DNA of 64,000 nt from Arenibacter sp. ARW7G5Y1. GTDB lineage: Bacteria; Bacteroidota; Bacteroidia; Flavobacteriales; Flavobacteriaceae. The translations under genes and the position numbers were made by a program. The stretch is taken from positions 39,365 through 103,364 of the forward strand of contig NZ_QJJZ01000008.1 in NCBI RefSeq assembly GCF_003201775.1, given 5' to 3'. The notes below the pieces were generated by a model. It was not told the origin of the DNA, ran no database searches, and worked only from the letters and a program-made list of their open reading frames with translations. Positions 17,694 through 27,044 of the stretch are shown here, piece after piece. Every line of letters begins with the position of its first letter. Within the stretch, counting starts at the first letter, position 1.

Positions 17694-19065
17694 CGTCGTC
17701 CGCTACATACATTCTAGTGCTCTTGGTGTATTTTCCTCCATTGGGATCGGCATATTCCAAATCGATATAAAAAGCCTTAAAACCACTTTTGGGAAATTTT
17801 ACTTGCTGAAGAATATGGTCATGGTCTTTGGAATCTATTTTTTTGGAAGTCCATTCCTCATCCCTAAAATCCCTATCCGATGAATCTGCAGACCATATAT
17901 AGGCATTTTGAAGTTCATCCGAGGTGGTTTTGACCGTTAGGGTAGCCGATGTTTTGTCGGTGGTTAGATCATAGGCCAAGCTTGCCTGGGGTGCCTTGTT
18001 CAGCGATTTCCCCCAAAAGGCACTTAAGGCCCTCACCGCCTGTTCTCCTCCACCTAGGTCATGGCCGGCATTGGGTACGTAGTGAATGTAATTTTCACCG
18101 GGTATATCATCAATGTAGTTCTTAATGGCATCTACCGGCCAATATTCATCATTGGTGCCAATAAAGATTAATTTTGGCATGGTTAAATTGGCCCTATAGG
18201 AATAGGGATCCACCATTTGGGTCAAGGCTTTTCCATCTTCGGTACCTACGGTTTGTGGAATTTCCAATTGTATGTAATCGTTGATCTGTATACTGTATTC
18301 GTTCCAAGCCGTAATATGGTAGTCCAGGCTAACGGGCATATTTAAAACGTCTATTACCATAGGGGCAATTGTTTCCACCCTCTTGTCGTTTGCTCCGGTC
18401 AACCATGTAGTCCAGCCCCGTTTTGAAGCTCCGGTTACCGTAAAGCGTGTGACCTCTTTTTGAAGATTTTTACTGCTAAATTCCTGAACTGCATCCATTG
18501 CTCGGACAGCACTTTTAACCATAGGGAATAACAAGGGCCATGTAGGGTCTTTATCATTTTTATAATTGTGCAAGGTGAAGGAAATGAGTTCGTCCTCCGT
18601 AAGGCCATCATAAAGGGGTTGGTTGGGAACTTGCCTGACTATAGCCACTATGGCCTTGTTCTTTTGGGCTACTTGGGCAAAACTGATGGATTTTTTGTCT
18701 TCTTCATTTGAAGACCAATTGGGTATTCCCTCTTTTATGCTCCCGCCCGTAATCATTAGAAGCGCTCCGTCATGGGCCACCTCCTTGGGGACCAATACGG
18801 TTAGTTCATGGGTCCAGACATGTTCTCTCCATTTCTGGGAGGTCAGCATAAGTTCATAGGCGGTTACATCCCCTATGGCGTAATTCTCTTTTAGTTCCCA
18901 TTTATAGGTTTGGTCTTCATTGTTCAGGTAGCTTTGCAAGGCGTTGGAAGGGGTTATTTCGGCTACGGTAGTAGCATCGTTTTTTGCCAGTTTTTTTGGA
19001 CTGTCCTTACAGGAAATAATACATAGTAGGGACATTGATAGAAAAATAGAAGCCAATTTTTTCAT
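17680..19065 (-). CDS. PhoPQ-activated pathogenicity-related (PqaA-type) family lipoprotein
   Basis: A 461-residue lipoprotein (Cys19 in CIISCKD). The order of motifs fits the PhoPQ_related family: WELKENYAIGDVTAYELMLTSQ at the N-terminus, then TGGSIKEG, FTVTGASKRGWTTWLTG as a nucleophile-like elbow (GASKRG), and FIGTNDEYWP plus VPNAGHDLGG near the C-terminal third for acid and His. The family has an alpha/beta-hydrolase fold with no well-defined substrate; relatives occur in glycan loci and in enterobacteria. It is second in its operon, 35 bp after the third ceramidase-family gene. Hydrolysis of an ester or amide is expected but not shown. Confidence 0.8.
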   Translation of the reverse strand: MKKLASIFLSMSLLCIISCKDSPKKLAKNDATTVAEITPSNALQSYLNNEDQTYKWELKENYAIGDVTAYELMLTSQKWREHVWTHELTVLVPKEVAHDGALLMITGGSIKEGIPNWSSNEEDKKSISFAQVAQKNKAIVAIVRQVPNQPLYDGLTEDELISFTLHNYKNDKDPTWPLLFPMVKSAVRAMDAVQEFSSKNLQKEVTRFTVTGASKRGWTTWLTGANDKRVETIAPMVIDVLNMPVSLDYHITAWNEYSIQINDYIQLEIPQTVGTEDGKALTQMVDPYSYRANLTMPKLIFIGTNDEYWPVDAIKNYIDDIPGENYIHYVPNAGHDLGGGEQAVRALSAFWGKSLNKAPQASLAYDLTTDKTSATLTVKTTSDELQNAYIWSADSSDRDFRDEEWTSKKIDSKDHDHILQQVKFPKSGFKAFYIDLEYADPNGGKYTKSTRMYVADDDEIL

Positions 19066-19100
19066 TTGGATCTTGTGTTAATTGTTAAGGAATTGATTTA

Positions 19101-20384
19101 TTAATTGGGTTTTGGACTGTTATGGATAAGGGTCAATAGATCATTGATAAGGATTTCTCCTGTTTTCTCCCCTAGACTAGTGCGACTTACATACATATAT
19201 CTTTTAAAACTGTTAAAATCTTCTTTGGTCAATATATATCCAAAGGCATCGTTGGTCAGACCAAAAAGGAAAGGATGTTCCGTGGGCATATTTCTTTTTA
19301 AATAGTATCCTATATTGGGTAGGGCTTCCCCGGGGATGGTCAGGATTTGGGCCGAGCCAATATTTAATAGGTTGAGGGTTGTACTTACAGATCGGTCGGA
19401 CTTGCCCATTTTTAATGGGGAATTATTTAAGATATATCTCATCATTTCCGAATCTATAGGAAATTCGGCCTGTGTGGAGGTGCAATACAGTTGCGGATCC
19501 TCTTGGATTTCGGCCTCGGATACTATTCTTAAGGCCTCATCTGCCAAAAGGTTCCCTATCCGCTTGCATTCTTCCCAATCATTGGCTTCCTTATTATTGT
19601 CCTGTCTATTGTCTGCCGTTACCATGCCTCCTTGGGCACTGTTCATAAATAGGGCCATCCCACCTGCCTTGGCTTCAATTCTATCATATAGGGGGCCAAT
19701 AAGATCAGGACTCAGTATTCCTTGATCACTGCCAATCACCTCTGGATGAATGGCATAATTAACCAAAGTAACTATGGGTAGGTCCCTGTTTTTACCCTTG
19801 GTGCCAAGTGCCTGTATAATACCGCATCTTGGGTCGTACAATTCAGGAGCGTAATAGTTGTAGGCTATTTTTCCTTTGGCTTCGCCCACCGCAATTTTTA
19901 ATTTGGCGGGTTCCAGATTTGTTGAAGCTTCGTTTACCGCGTCGGCTATTTGGGTTACACACCAGTCAAGATACTTTAGATCGGCTGCGTGATTACCATT
20001 TTCATCGGGGAAGGCATAGGCATCGGGAGCACTATGGGTATGTGTGGCACCTATTAATATATTGTTGAACGGAATGTCCTTAATTAATTTTCTTGCTTTA
20101 TTGCCAAGTGCAGCCGGCCATCCGAGATTGTCGATATTAACGATGGCAATTTTTTCGTTTCCCTTTTCCAATACCATGGCCCTAACGTAGAGTTCTCCTT
20201 TTTTTTCAGTTGAGGGTTTGGGGGTTCCTACACCACCGGAAACTAAAATGAGTGGATCAGGGGTAATTATCCTTTTGGCCGCACCCACCTTAAGATGTTG
20301 GGAATGCACACCAATAGAAACTAAAAAGACAAAAATCTGCAGGGTCAATCTTGACTTACAAGGTTTGTAAGAATAATTTTTCAT
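19101..20384 (-). CDS. Neutral/alkaline ceramidase-family protein, copy 3, secreted
   Basis: A 427-residue protein with a cleavable signal peptide (about residues 1-29, cut after SIGVHSQ) instead of the membrane anchor of copies 1 and 2. The core motifs are VGAAKRIITP near the mature start, IGATHTHSAPD (His115, His117), VNYAIHPEV (His213) and a loop NSAQGGMVTADN (248-259) where ceramidases have GDxSPN. As in copy 1, the canonical nucleophilic Ser is absent. It leads the second minus-strand operon and faces the SusC/D operon across 304 bp, so it is probably induced together with it. Confidence 0.78.
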   Translation of the reverse strand: MKNYSYKPCKSRLTLQIFVFLVSIGVHSQHLKVGAAKRIITPDPLILVSGGVGTPKPSTEKKGELYVRAMVLEKGNEKIAIVNIDNLGWPAALGNKARKLIKDIPFNNILIGATHTHSAPDAYAFPDENGNHAADLKYLDWCVTQIADAVNEASTNLEPAKLKIAVGEAKGKIAYNYYAPELYDPRCGIIQALGTKGKNRDLPIVTLVNYAIHPEVIGSDQGILSPDLIGPLYDRIEAKAGGMALFMNSAQGGMVTADNRQDNNKEANDWEECKRIGNLLADEALRIVSEAEIQEDPQLYCTSTQAEFPIDSEMMRYILNNSPLKMGKSDRSVSTTLNLLNIGSAQILTIPGEALPNIGYYLKRNMPTEHPFLFGLTNDAFGYILTKEDFNSFKRYMYVSRTSLGEKTGEILINDLLTLIHNSPKPN

Positions 20385-20688
20385 AAATCTTCACATTTAA
20401 ATGTTAAAAATGCTCCTATTATGCATGCATAAAACTTAATAAGAATATTGACTTATTTTACAAAAATATATTTAATTTCCTAAATCGAGGGTTAATATTT
20501 AATGCATATTTAATAATATATCTGAATTGTTTTGAAAAATTTAAATATATTTTTGGTAAAAGTGTAATCAAAAGGTCTTAATATTAACGTATCGTTAACT
20601 AAAGGTTATTAAGTTGATAACTTGATATTGGTAAATGGTAATTTTTGATCTTTGAATGCAAAAAAAAACTAACTAAAAACTGTTATTT
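20385..20688. promoter_or_regulatory. Divergent promoter region between the ceramidase-family operon and the SusC/D operon
   Basis: A very AT-rich 304-bp gap without genes. On the minus strand a perfect TAnnTTTG (TATTTTTG, 20468-20461) lies 77 bp before the ATG at 20384. On the plus strand a near match, GATCTTTG (20647-20654), has TTG at 20622-20624, and would drive the PKD-SusC-SusD genes. A palindrome ATGCATGCAT occurs near 20425 and may be an operator. No sigma/anti-sigma pair is in view; the AraC-type protein 10 kb away is the only visible regulator. Confidence 0.4.
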
Positions 20689-21642
20689 ATGACTAAAAAA
20701 AATCTAATACTGTTGTATGGAGTTTTATTTTCGATGATGCTATCCCTGTCTTCCTGTAGCTCGGATGATAGTGCCGGTTCGGAAGATATTCCTCTTTCCG
20801 CCGATATTTTTCAAAGTGTCGTAGGGAAAAAAGTAGCTTTCCAAGGGTTGACCAACAATGCGTCCTCTTGGACATGGGATTTTGGGGATGGGGCTACAAG
20901 CAGTGAGAAAAACCCGGTTCATGTTTATTCCGAAGGTGGATACTACATTGCCAAGTTAACAGCAACCTCGCAGGATGGGAGTTCGGTAACCACGGAAGTG
21001 AATCTGGCCGTAGATTTAACTCCTTATATATTACTTACTGGGGGGCCTACGGCTGCCGATGGTAAAACTTGGCGTTTGGCCAACGCGCATTCGTCAGGAG
21101 ATTATTTTGCCAATGCAGATGCGGGTCTTACTCCTTTTGATGGTGCGCCATACCCACTTCCAGGGGGTATTTTAGGAGCAGGTTTGGGGCTAGGTGAAGT
21201 GTATCAGGATGAATACACTTTTCATTACGATGGGAGCTATTCCATGGATTTAAAGGATGGAGCGGCCTTTAGTGGTTTGGTATATCAATTCTTAACGGCG
21301 GGTCCGGCTGGAATTAAAAACCCAAGTTCCGACCAGGATTTTGGTTTGTGTACAGGTTATTTTACTCCCGAGCCCAATGCTACCTTTACCTATGAGGAAA
21401 GTACGGATTTAACGGTTTCTTCAGTATATGCTCCTCCAACTTATGCGTTGACTTTTAGTGGTGTAAGCACGTTGAGCTTTTCAGGAGATATGTTTTTTGG
21501 ACTATTGGATTTTGAGCGAAAAGTTATGGTTCAGGAAATAAAGGACAATACTATGAAAGTAGCCATGTTTATTTCTGCTTCTCCGGATTATGCTCCGCTA
21601 AACACTCATGCGCTAGTATTAACTTTTGAGGCTGTGAAATAG
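20689..21642 (+). CDS. PKD-domain surface lipoprotein, first gene of the SusC/D operon
   Basis: A 317-residue lipoprotein with Cys23 followed by a Ser/Asp-rich stretch (SSDDSAGSED), the type of signal linked to surface export in Bacteroidota. Residues about 33-108 form a PKD domain, with the typical WTWDFGDGATSSEKNPVHVY. The remaining 200 residues are an unknown beta-rich domain (DGKTWRLANAHSSGDYF onward) that recurs in SusE/F-like or binding lipoproteins of the same kind. It lies 51 bp before susC. Role inferred: a surface glycan-binding protein that captures substrate for the SusC/D pair. Confidence 0.8.
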   Translation: MTKKNLILLYGVLFSMMLSLSSCSSDDSAGSEDIPLSADIFQSVVGKKVAFQGLTNNASSWTWDFGDGATSSEKNPVHVYSEGGYYIAKLTATSQDGSSVTTEVNLAVDLTPYILLTGGPTAADGKTWRLANAHSSGDYFANADAGLTPFDGAPYPLPGGILGAGLGLGEVYQDEYTFHYDGSYSMDLKDGAAFSGLVYQFLTAGPAGIKNPSSDQDFGLCTGYFTPEPNATFTYEESTDLTVSSVYAPPTYALTFSGVSTLSFSGDMFFGLLDFERKVMVQEIKDNTMKVAMFISASPDYAPLNTHALVLTFEAVK

Positions 21643-21693
21643 TCTGTAATGTGGAAAATCGAAAAGAAAAATAATTAACTACAATATAATTCT

Positions 21694-24600
21694 ATGAACA
21701 CATATTTAAAAAATAAAGTACAGGGGATTGGGCAGATATGCTGGATTTTAATGGTGTTGTGCACGACTTCTGTAATGGCTCAATCTGTTCAGCATACAGT
21801 TTCGGGCAATATAACGTCCTCTGAAGATGGAATGCCTTTGCCAGGGGTCAGTATCGTATTAAAAGGGACTATCCAAGGGGTGTCATCCGATTTTGACGGC
21901 AACTACAGTATCAATGTGCCCAACGGTAATGGTACGCTTGTTTATTCCTATTTAGGTTTTGAAACTCAGGAAGTAGCTGTTAATGGAAGGACTACGGTGA
22001 GTATCTCCCTAGAACCTGGCGCGCAAGCCTTGGATGAGGTAGTGGTAACTGCCTTAGGTATCAAAAGGGAGGACAAGTCTTTAGGGTATTCCGTTGAAAA
22101 TGTAGCCGGGGAGGAATTGACCAGGGTTGCCCAAGAGAACGTATTGAATTCCCTATCCGGTAAGGTAGCCGGGGTTACCCTGAACTCTACCGGAGGTACG
22201 GGTTCTTCGGTAAGTATGGTTATTAGGGGGGCAATCTCCTTAAGTTCGGACAACCAGCCATTATTCGTGATAGATGGGGTGCCCATTGCCAACTCGGTAA
22301 ATAACGTGGGTGGATTCGGTAACGATAACCGTGTGGATTATGGTAATGCCATCTCGGATTTGGATCCCAATAGTATTGAGAATGTCAGTATTTTGAAGGG
22401 TCCTAGTGCAGCAGCCTTGTATGGTTCTAGAGCTGGTAATGGAGTGGTATTGATCACGACCAAAAAAGCCAACGAAAAAGAAAAGATGAAAGTGAATTTC
22501 ACGTCCAATACCGTCTTTGATGTTCCTTATAAATATTTGGAGCAACAGACACGATTTGCCTCAGGGTATTTTTCCTTTTCCCCAGAATCTCAGGGTGGAA
22601 GTTATATAATGCCGGCAATAGCGCTTTCTGGAGGTAACTCGGGCCCGGAATTGGATAAGGGGTATTTTGCGGTGCAATGGAATGCACCTTTGGATGCCAA
22701 TGGAGTTCCTATTCCTACAGAATTAAAATCTTATCCCAATAATATTAAGAATTTTGTTCAGACAGGAATTACTACCACCAATAGCTTAACGGTAACCAAT
22801 AGTACAAAAGCGTTGAATTATAGATTGGGGGTGACCAATATGGAAAATACAGGCTTGGTACCGAACTCTGATGTAAACAGAAATAGTTTTTCATTGTCCG
22901 CTACATCCAATCTAAACGATAAATTGGAGATAAGTACCAATGTTAACGTAGTTCATAGTTTTGCCGATAATAGGCCGGCTTCCAACAGGGGAGCAAATCC
23001 TTTACAATGGGCTTATGCCATGCCAGCTAATATTGATATAAGGAGCATTAAGGATTACGATTTGCCCGGTACCGAAGTGTTGAGCCTTTCCAATGACTAT
23101 AACAATCCATATTTCTTGGCCAACGAGGTAAATAATAGTTATTCAAGATACAGGGTATTTGGAAATATGGCCTTGGATTGGAAATTATCGCCTTCCTTCA
23201 ATATAAGGACCAGCTATAATTTGAACAGTTATAATCAGACTCAGGAAACTAAAATGTCTCCAGGATACAGCGGGGAGACCAATAATGGTACTTACGGTAT
23301 TTCCAAGACCGATGGAGTGGAGACAAATGTGGATCTTTTGGCCACTTTTACCAAGGAATTTGGAGATTTTGATATGACAATTTCTGGAGGTGGCAACCTA
23401 ATGTATCAAAAAAGTTCTGGTATTAGCAATTCTGCTGCCTCAAAGGTGGGGCTTATTGTACCTGACCTATTTACAATTAGCAACATTGCCCCAACTTCTT
23501 TGGTATATTCCAGTTATATGAGTGAACGAGGAATTAACAGTGTGTACGCTTTGGGTAATTTTGGATTTAAGGATATGTTGTATTTGGATGTTACCGCAAG
23601 GAACGATTGGTCCAGTACGCTTCCAGTGGACAACCGCTCCTATTTTTATCCCTCTGCATCCCTTAGCTTTTTGTTGAGCGAAGTGGTGGATATCCCCAAA
23701 GTTGATCTTTTTAAACTAAGAGGTGGTTGGGCCAGAGTAGGTAATGATACGGATCCTTATCAATTGGGGTCCTATTACCTCAATGGTGGGCAATGGGACA
23801 ATGCGGTTCTTTATACTGCTGAGGGAGGGTTAAATACTCCCAATTTGCTTCCTGAAGAGGCCACTTCTAAGGAATTTGGAGTGGATTTGACCATGTTTAA
23901 TAATAGATTCCGATTTGAAGGAACTTATTACACCGTGGAAAACAGAAATCAAATTGTTCCCAATGTGCCAATCCCAGGATCTTCGGGCTATGGTAGTGTG
24001 AGTATAAATGCTGGGGTTTTGGAAAGTAAGGGCTACGAACTTTCCTTAGGAATTACTCCTATAAGGACAGATAACTTTAATTGGGATTTAAATTTCAACT
24101 TTACTACCAATGAATCAAAAATTTTGAATCTTTCAGAAGGTGTACCTTATATAGAATTCTGGAGCGAGAACAAAAGTGTATCCAGAGGTTATGTAGCCAA
24201 TCCGGCCACGGGTGAGGATGGTTTGGTCGGAAATTTATATTCTCCCAAGATCCAAAGGGTGACCGATCCCAATTCACCATATTTTGGATATCCAATGTTG
24301 GGTGAAGGTGAGGATGCTGAATGGTTGGCCGAAGAGGAAAGGGTGAAGGTAGGAAACTATAATCCTGATTTTGTAATGGGACTACAGTCCAGTTTTTCCT
24401 ATAAGAACTTGACCTTGAATATGACTTTCGACTGGCGGTCTGGTGGCCAGTACATGTCACAAACCTCAAGATATATGACAGAGGATGGCTATAGTCAACA
24501 GTTGTTGGATAACTTGATCGATCCTGGAATTAATCAGACCGGTCCTGAGTTGAAACAATGGGTATTGGATAATGCCGATCTTTTAATCTATGGCGAAAAC

Positions 24601-25095
24601 TTTATCTCTATTGGAGGTCCTCCGGGCAATGGAGGTTTTCCTGAGGCCTTTTCTGGAACAGTTGTTTATGACGGGGTTTTCAATGCGGGGGTAGTAGGTT
24701 ATCACGATGAAAATGGTAATTTTATTTTGGAAAACGAAAACCTAGGACTCGATGGAACGAATTTTATTCCATTCTCCGTTGCCAATGCATGGGATTTTGG
24801 AACACCACATATGTTTGATGCAGATTATATAAAATTACGGGAGATATCATTGGGTTACGATCTGCCCAGTAAGTTTGTGGAAAAAGCCGGTTTGGACAAT
24901 GTAAATGTGTCCGTCTACAGTAGAAATATTATGTTGTGGACCAAGGATTCAGCTTTCGGAGTGGATCCGGAAAGGGCTTTTCAGGCAGAATCAGGTACGG
25001 ATGCAAGAGGTACCCAATTTAAACAAGGTATAGAACGCTATAATGTGGATCCATGGGTTATCCCAGTTGGTTTTAAAATTGGTATAACATTTTAA
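21694..25095 (+). CDS. SusC/RagA-type TonB-linked outer-membrane transporter
   Basis: The 1,133-residue product has a signal peptide (cut after VMAQ), then a carboxypeptidase-regulatory-like domain (about residues 35-110, TVSGNITSSEDGMPLPGVSIVLKG motif), a TonB-box-like stretch (DEVVVTALG, about 114-122) and a plug domain (to about 255, with the SusC signature PLFVIDGVPI and the KGPSAAALYGSRAGNGVVLITTK block). The rest is the 22-strand barrel ending in a terminal Phe. It imports oligomeric ligands too large for porins, with SusD as lid. It lies 17 bp before its SusD partner. Confidence 0.96.
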   Translation: MNTYLKNKVQGIGQICWILMVLCTTSVMAQSVQHTVSGNITSSEDGMPLPGVSIVLKGTIQGVSSDFDGNYSINVPNGNGTLVYSYLGFETQEVAVNGRTTVSISLEPGAQALDEVVVTALGIKREDKSLGYSVENVAGEELTRVAQENVLNSLSGKVAGVTLNSTGGTGSSVSMVIRGAISLSSDNQPLFVIDGVPIANSVNNVGGFGNDNRVDYGNAISDLDPNSIENVSILKGPSAAALYGSRAGNGVVLITTKKANEKEKMKVNFTSNTVFDVPYKYLEQQTRFASGYFSFSPESQGGSYIMPAIALSGGNSGPELDKGYFAVQWNAPLDANGVPIPTELKSYPNNIKNFVQTGITTTNSLTVTNSTKALNYRLGVTNMENTGLVPNSDVNRNSFSLSATSNLNDKLEISTNVNVVHSFADNRPASNRGANPLQWAYAMPANIDIRSIKDYDLPGTEVLSLSNDYNNPYFLANEVNNSYSRYRVFGNMALDWKLSPSFNIRTSYNLNSYNQTQETKMSPGYSGETNNGTYGISKTDGVETNVDLLATFTKEFGDFDMTISGGGNLMYQKSSGISNSAASKVGLIVPDLFTISNIAPTSLVYSSYMSERGINSVYALGNFGFKDMLYLDVTARNDWSSTLPVDNRSYFYPSASLSFLLSEVVDIPKVDLFKLRGGWARVGNDTDPYQLGSYYLNGGQWDNAVLYTAEGGLNTPNLLPEEATSKEFGVDLTMFNNRFRFEGTYYTVENRNQIVPNVPIPGSSGYGSVSINAGVLESKGYELSLGITPIRTDNFNWDLNFNFTTNESKILNLSEGVPYIEFWSENKSVSRGYVANPATGEDGLVGNLYSPKIQRVTDPNSPYFGYPMLGEGEDAEWLAEEERVKVGNYNPDFVMGLQSSFSYKNLTLNMTFDWRSGGQYMSQTSRYMTEDGYSQQLLDNLIDPGINQTGPELKQWVLDNADLLIYGENFISIGGPPGNGGFPEAFSGTVVYDGVFNAGVVGYHDENGNFILENENLGLDGTNFIPFSVANAWDFGTPHMFDADYIKLREISLGYDLPSKFVEKAGLDNVNVSVYSRNIMLWTKDSAFGVDPERAFQAESGTDARGTQFKQGIERYNVDPWVIPVGFKIGITF

Positions 25096-25112
25096 TAAAA
25101 AAAACTAAGATC

Positions 25113-26771
25113 ATGATGTATCAGATAAAAAGTAAAATGGCCTTATTGGTATCGGGACTTATAGTTTTGGTCTCTTGTCACGGCTTGGAGGACCTTAATG
25201 AAAATCCCAATAGAATTGGTTCGGATAACGTGGATCCCAACCTATTGGTGCCCACGGTAATTAGTGGCGCTGCAAAAAACACTTTGAACCTAGGGTTTGG
25301 GGATATCGCGGGGGTGATGCAACATACCCAAAAAGATGGTTGGTCCGGGGGACATAACTCCTATGATTGGAGTAACGACTCCCATAGTTGGAACGGCTAT
25401 TACAGCTTGTTGACCAATAATAAAACCCTGATTGAAAAGGCAGAAACCGATAATTTGGAATTCCATATAGGGGTAGGTTTGGTTATGAAGGCCTATATTT
25501 TTGGGATGATAACCGATTTATGGGGCGATGCTCCCTATTCCGAGGCCTTAAGGGGGGATGAGGGAGCAGAGTTTTTCAATGCAGCTTTTGACAATCAAAA
25601 GGACATCTATACGGGAATCCTGGCCGACTTGGCAAGGGCCAATACCCTTTTGTCCAAAAGTCAGAGTGCCTATTTTAGTATTCAGGAAGATCAGGACGTA
25701 CTCTATGGAGGTGAGGTTTCCAAATGGCGGAAATTTGCCAATTCATTGGCATTGAGATATTATATGCGATTATCTGCAAAAGAACCGGGATTGGCCGAAG
25801 AAGGTATTAGAAGGCTAACCTCCAATGCAGCGCAATATCCGTTAATATTGAACGCATCTGATGATGCCGCCATGTCCTATGTAGGTAACACGGGAAGTGA
25901 TTCCTGGCCTACCAATACCCAATTCGACAATAGCCCTAATGGAGCCTATTTTAGACTTAAAATGGCAAAAACCCTAGTGGATGCCTTACAGGAACTGGAC
26001 GACCCTAGGCTCGCTGTTTGGGCGAATAAAGTTGAGATACCCTTGGTATTGGATCCAGGTGCCCCTGATGGAACGGATGAAATTGTAGATGGAGAAAGAC
26101 GCATTTCACAAGACATTGTAGATGCTTATGAGGATATTGTGGGGGAACCAGTAGATTATGATAAGGAATATATTGGTCTTCCTACTGCCATGGTATTGGC
26201 TGGAGCCTATAACCTTAAAACGGTTGGGTCCCTTCAGGGAAGTGCCAATCCCCATGCTTCCCAGTTGAATGATATTTATAGGGCGGCCAGTGGTCCGTTG
26301 TTAAAGGCCCGTTTACTCTCGGCCGCTGAAGTACATTTTATTTTGGCGGAAGCAGCGTTAAAAGGCTGGGTGAGCGGTGGTCCAGAGGGTCATTATAATG
26401 AAGGAATTAAACAGTCTTTGGAAACTTGGGGCGTTGGAGACGAATATGATGATTATATAGCAGGAGCTGCTTATGGTGGATTGGAAGATATCATGGAGCA
26501 AAAGTGGATAGCCAGTTGGTCCGCTGCTACAGAAGCTTGGTTCGATTACAGAAGAACCGGTTTACCTGACCTTCAAGTGGGCGTTGCTACCAAACGGGAT
26601 GCCTTACCATTACGATTTTATTACCATATAAATGAGATAGATACTAATGCTGAAAACGCCGATGCTGCCATTCAGAAATTGGAGGCTACCGAATACAAAG
26701 GTGAAGATACAAGCAATAACAGTGCCTGGTCTAAAATGTGGTTGTTGCAGGGTACAGGAAAACCGTACTAA
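25113..26771 (+). CDS. SusD/RagB-family nutrient-binding outer-membrane lipoprotein
   Basis: The 552-residue lipoprotein (Cys22 in VLVSCHG) opens with LEDLNENPN, typical of the SusD-like_2 group, and contains the helical repeat features of that group (ITDLWGDAPYSEAL at about 132-145, LRYYMRLSA at about 212-220, and HFILAEAALKGWV at about 408-420). It ends with a Trp-rich segment common to SusD lids. It forms the lid over SusC and selects the ligand. It is followed by a strong terminator at 26804-26838, closing the PKD-SusC-SusD unit. Confidence 0.95.
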   Translation: MMYQIKSKMALLVSGLIVLVSCHGLEDLNENPNRIGSDNVDPNLLVPTVISGAAKNTLNLGFGDIAGVMQHTQKDGWSGGHNSYDWSNDSHSWNGYYSLLTNNKTLIEKAETDNLEFHIGVGLVMKAYIFGMITDLWGDAPYSEALRGDEGAEFFNAAFDNQKDIYTGILADLARANTLLSKSQSAYFSIQEDQDVLYGGEVSKWRKFANSLALRYYMRLSAKEPGLAEEGIRRLTSNAAQYPLILNASDDAAMSYVGNTGSDSWPTNTQFDNSPNGAYFRLKMAKTLVDALQELDDPRLAVWANKVEIPLVLDPGAPDGTDEIVDGERRISQDIVDAYEDIVGEPVDYDKEYIGLPTAMVLAGAYNLKTVGSLQGSANPHASQLNDIYRAASGPLLKARLLSAAEVHFILAEAALKGWVSGGPEGHYNEGIKQSLETWGVGDEYDDYIAGAAYGGLEDIMEQKWIASWSAATEAWFDYRRTGLPDLQVGVATKRDALPLRFYYHINEIDTNAENADAAIQKLEATEYKGEDTSNNSAWSKMWLLQGTGKPY

Positions 26772-26803
26772 ATTACTATTTGAATTAGTTTAGCAACTAT
26801 ATT

Positions 26804-26838
26804 AAAGGAGGCATTCCGCAAGGGCTGCCTCTTTTTAT
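26804..26838 (+). terminator. Rho-independent terminator after SusD
   Basis: The stem AAAGGAGGCA (26804-26813) pairs with TGCCTCTTTT (26826-26835; one G-T pair) around a 12-nt loop, and the right arm runs into a T tract. It ends the SusC/D transcript. Confidence 0.75.
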
Positions 26839-27044
26839 TAAGGAGTCCCGCAATGTGAAGGCGACAGCTCCCTTGAAATGCGAAAGTCCATCCAATCCCG
26901 ACTTTTCGGAAGGGATGATGGTTTACTGCCCCCTAATCTTGTATCGGTTCCATAATGGAAACAGGGCTGCCATGGGGTTTATTATCGTTTATTAATATTT
27001 TTCTAATGTCGGATTATTTGTTCCGATTCCTAAATTTCAAAATC

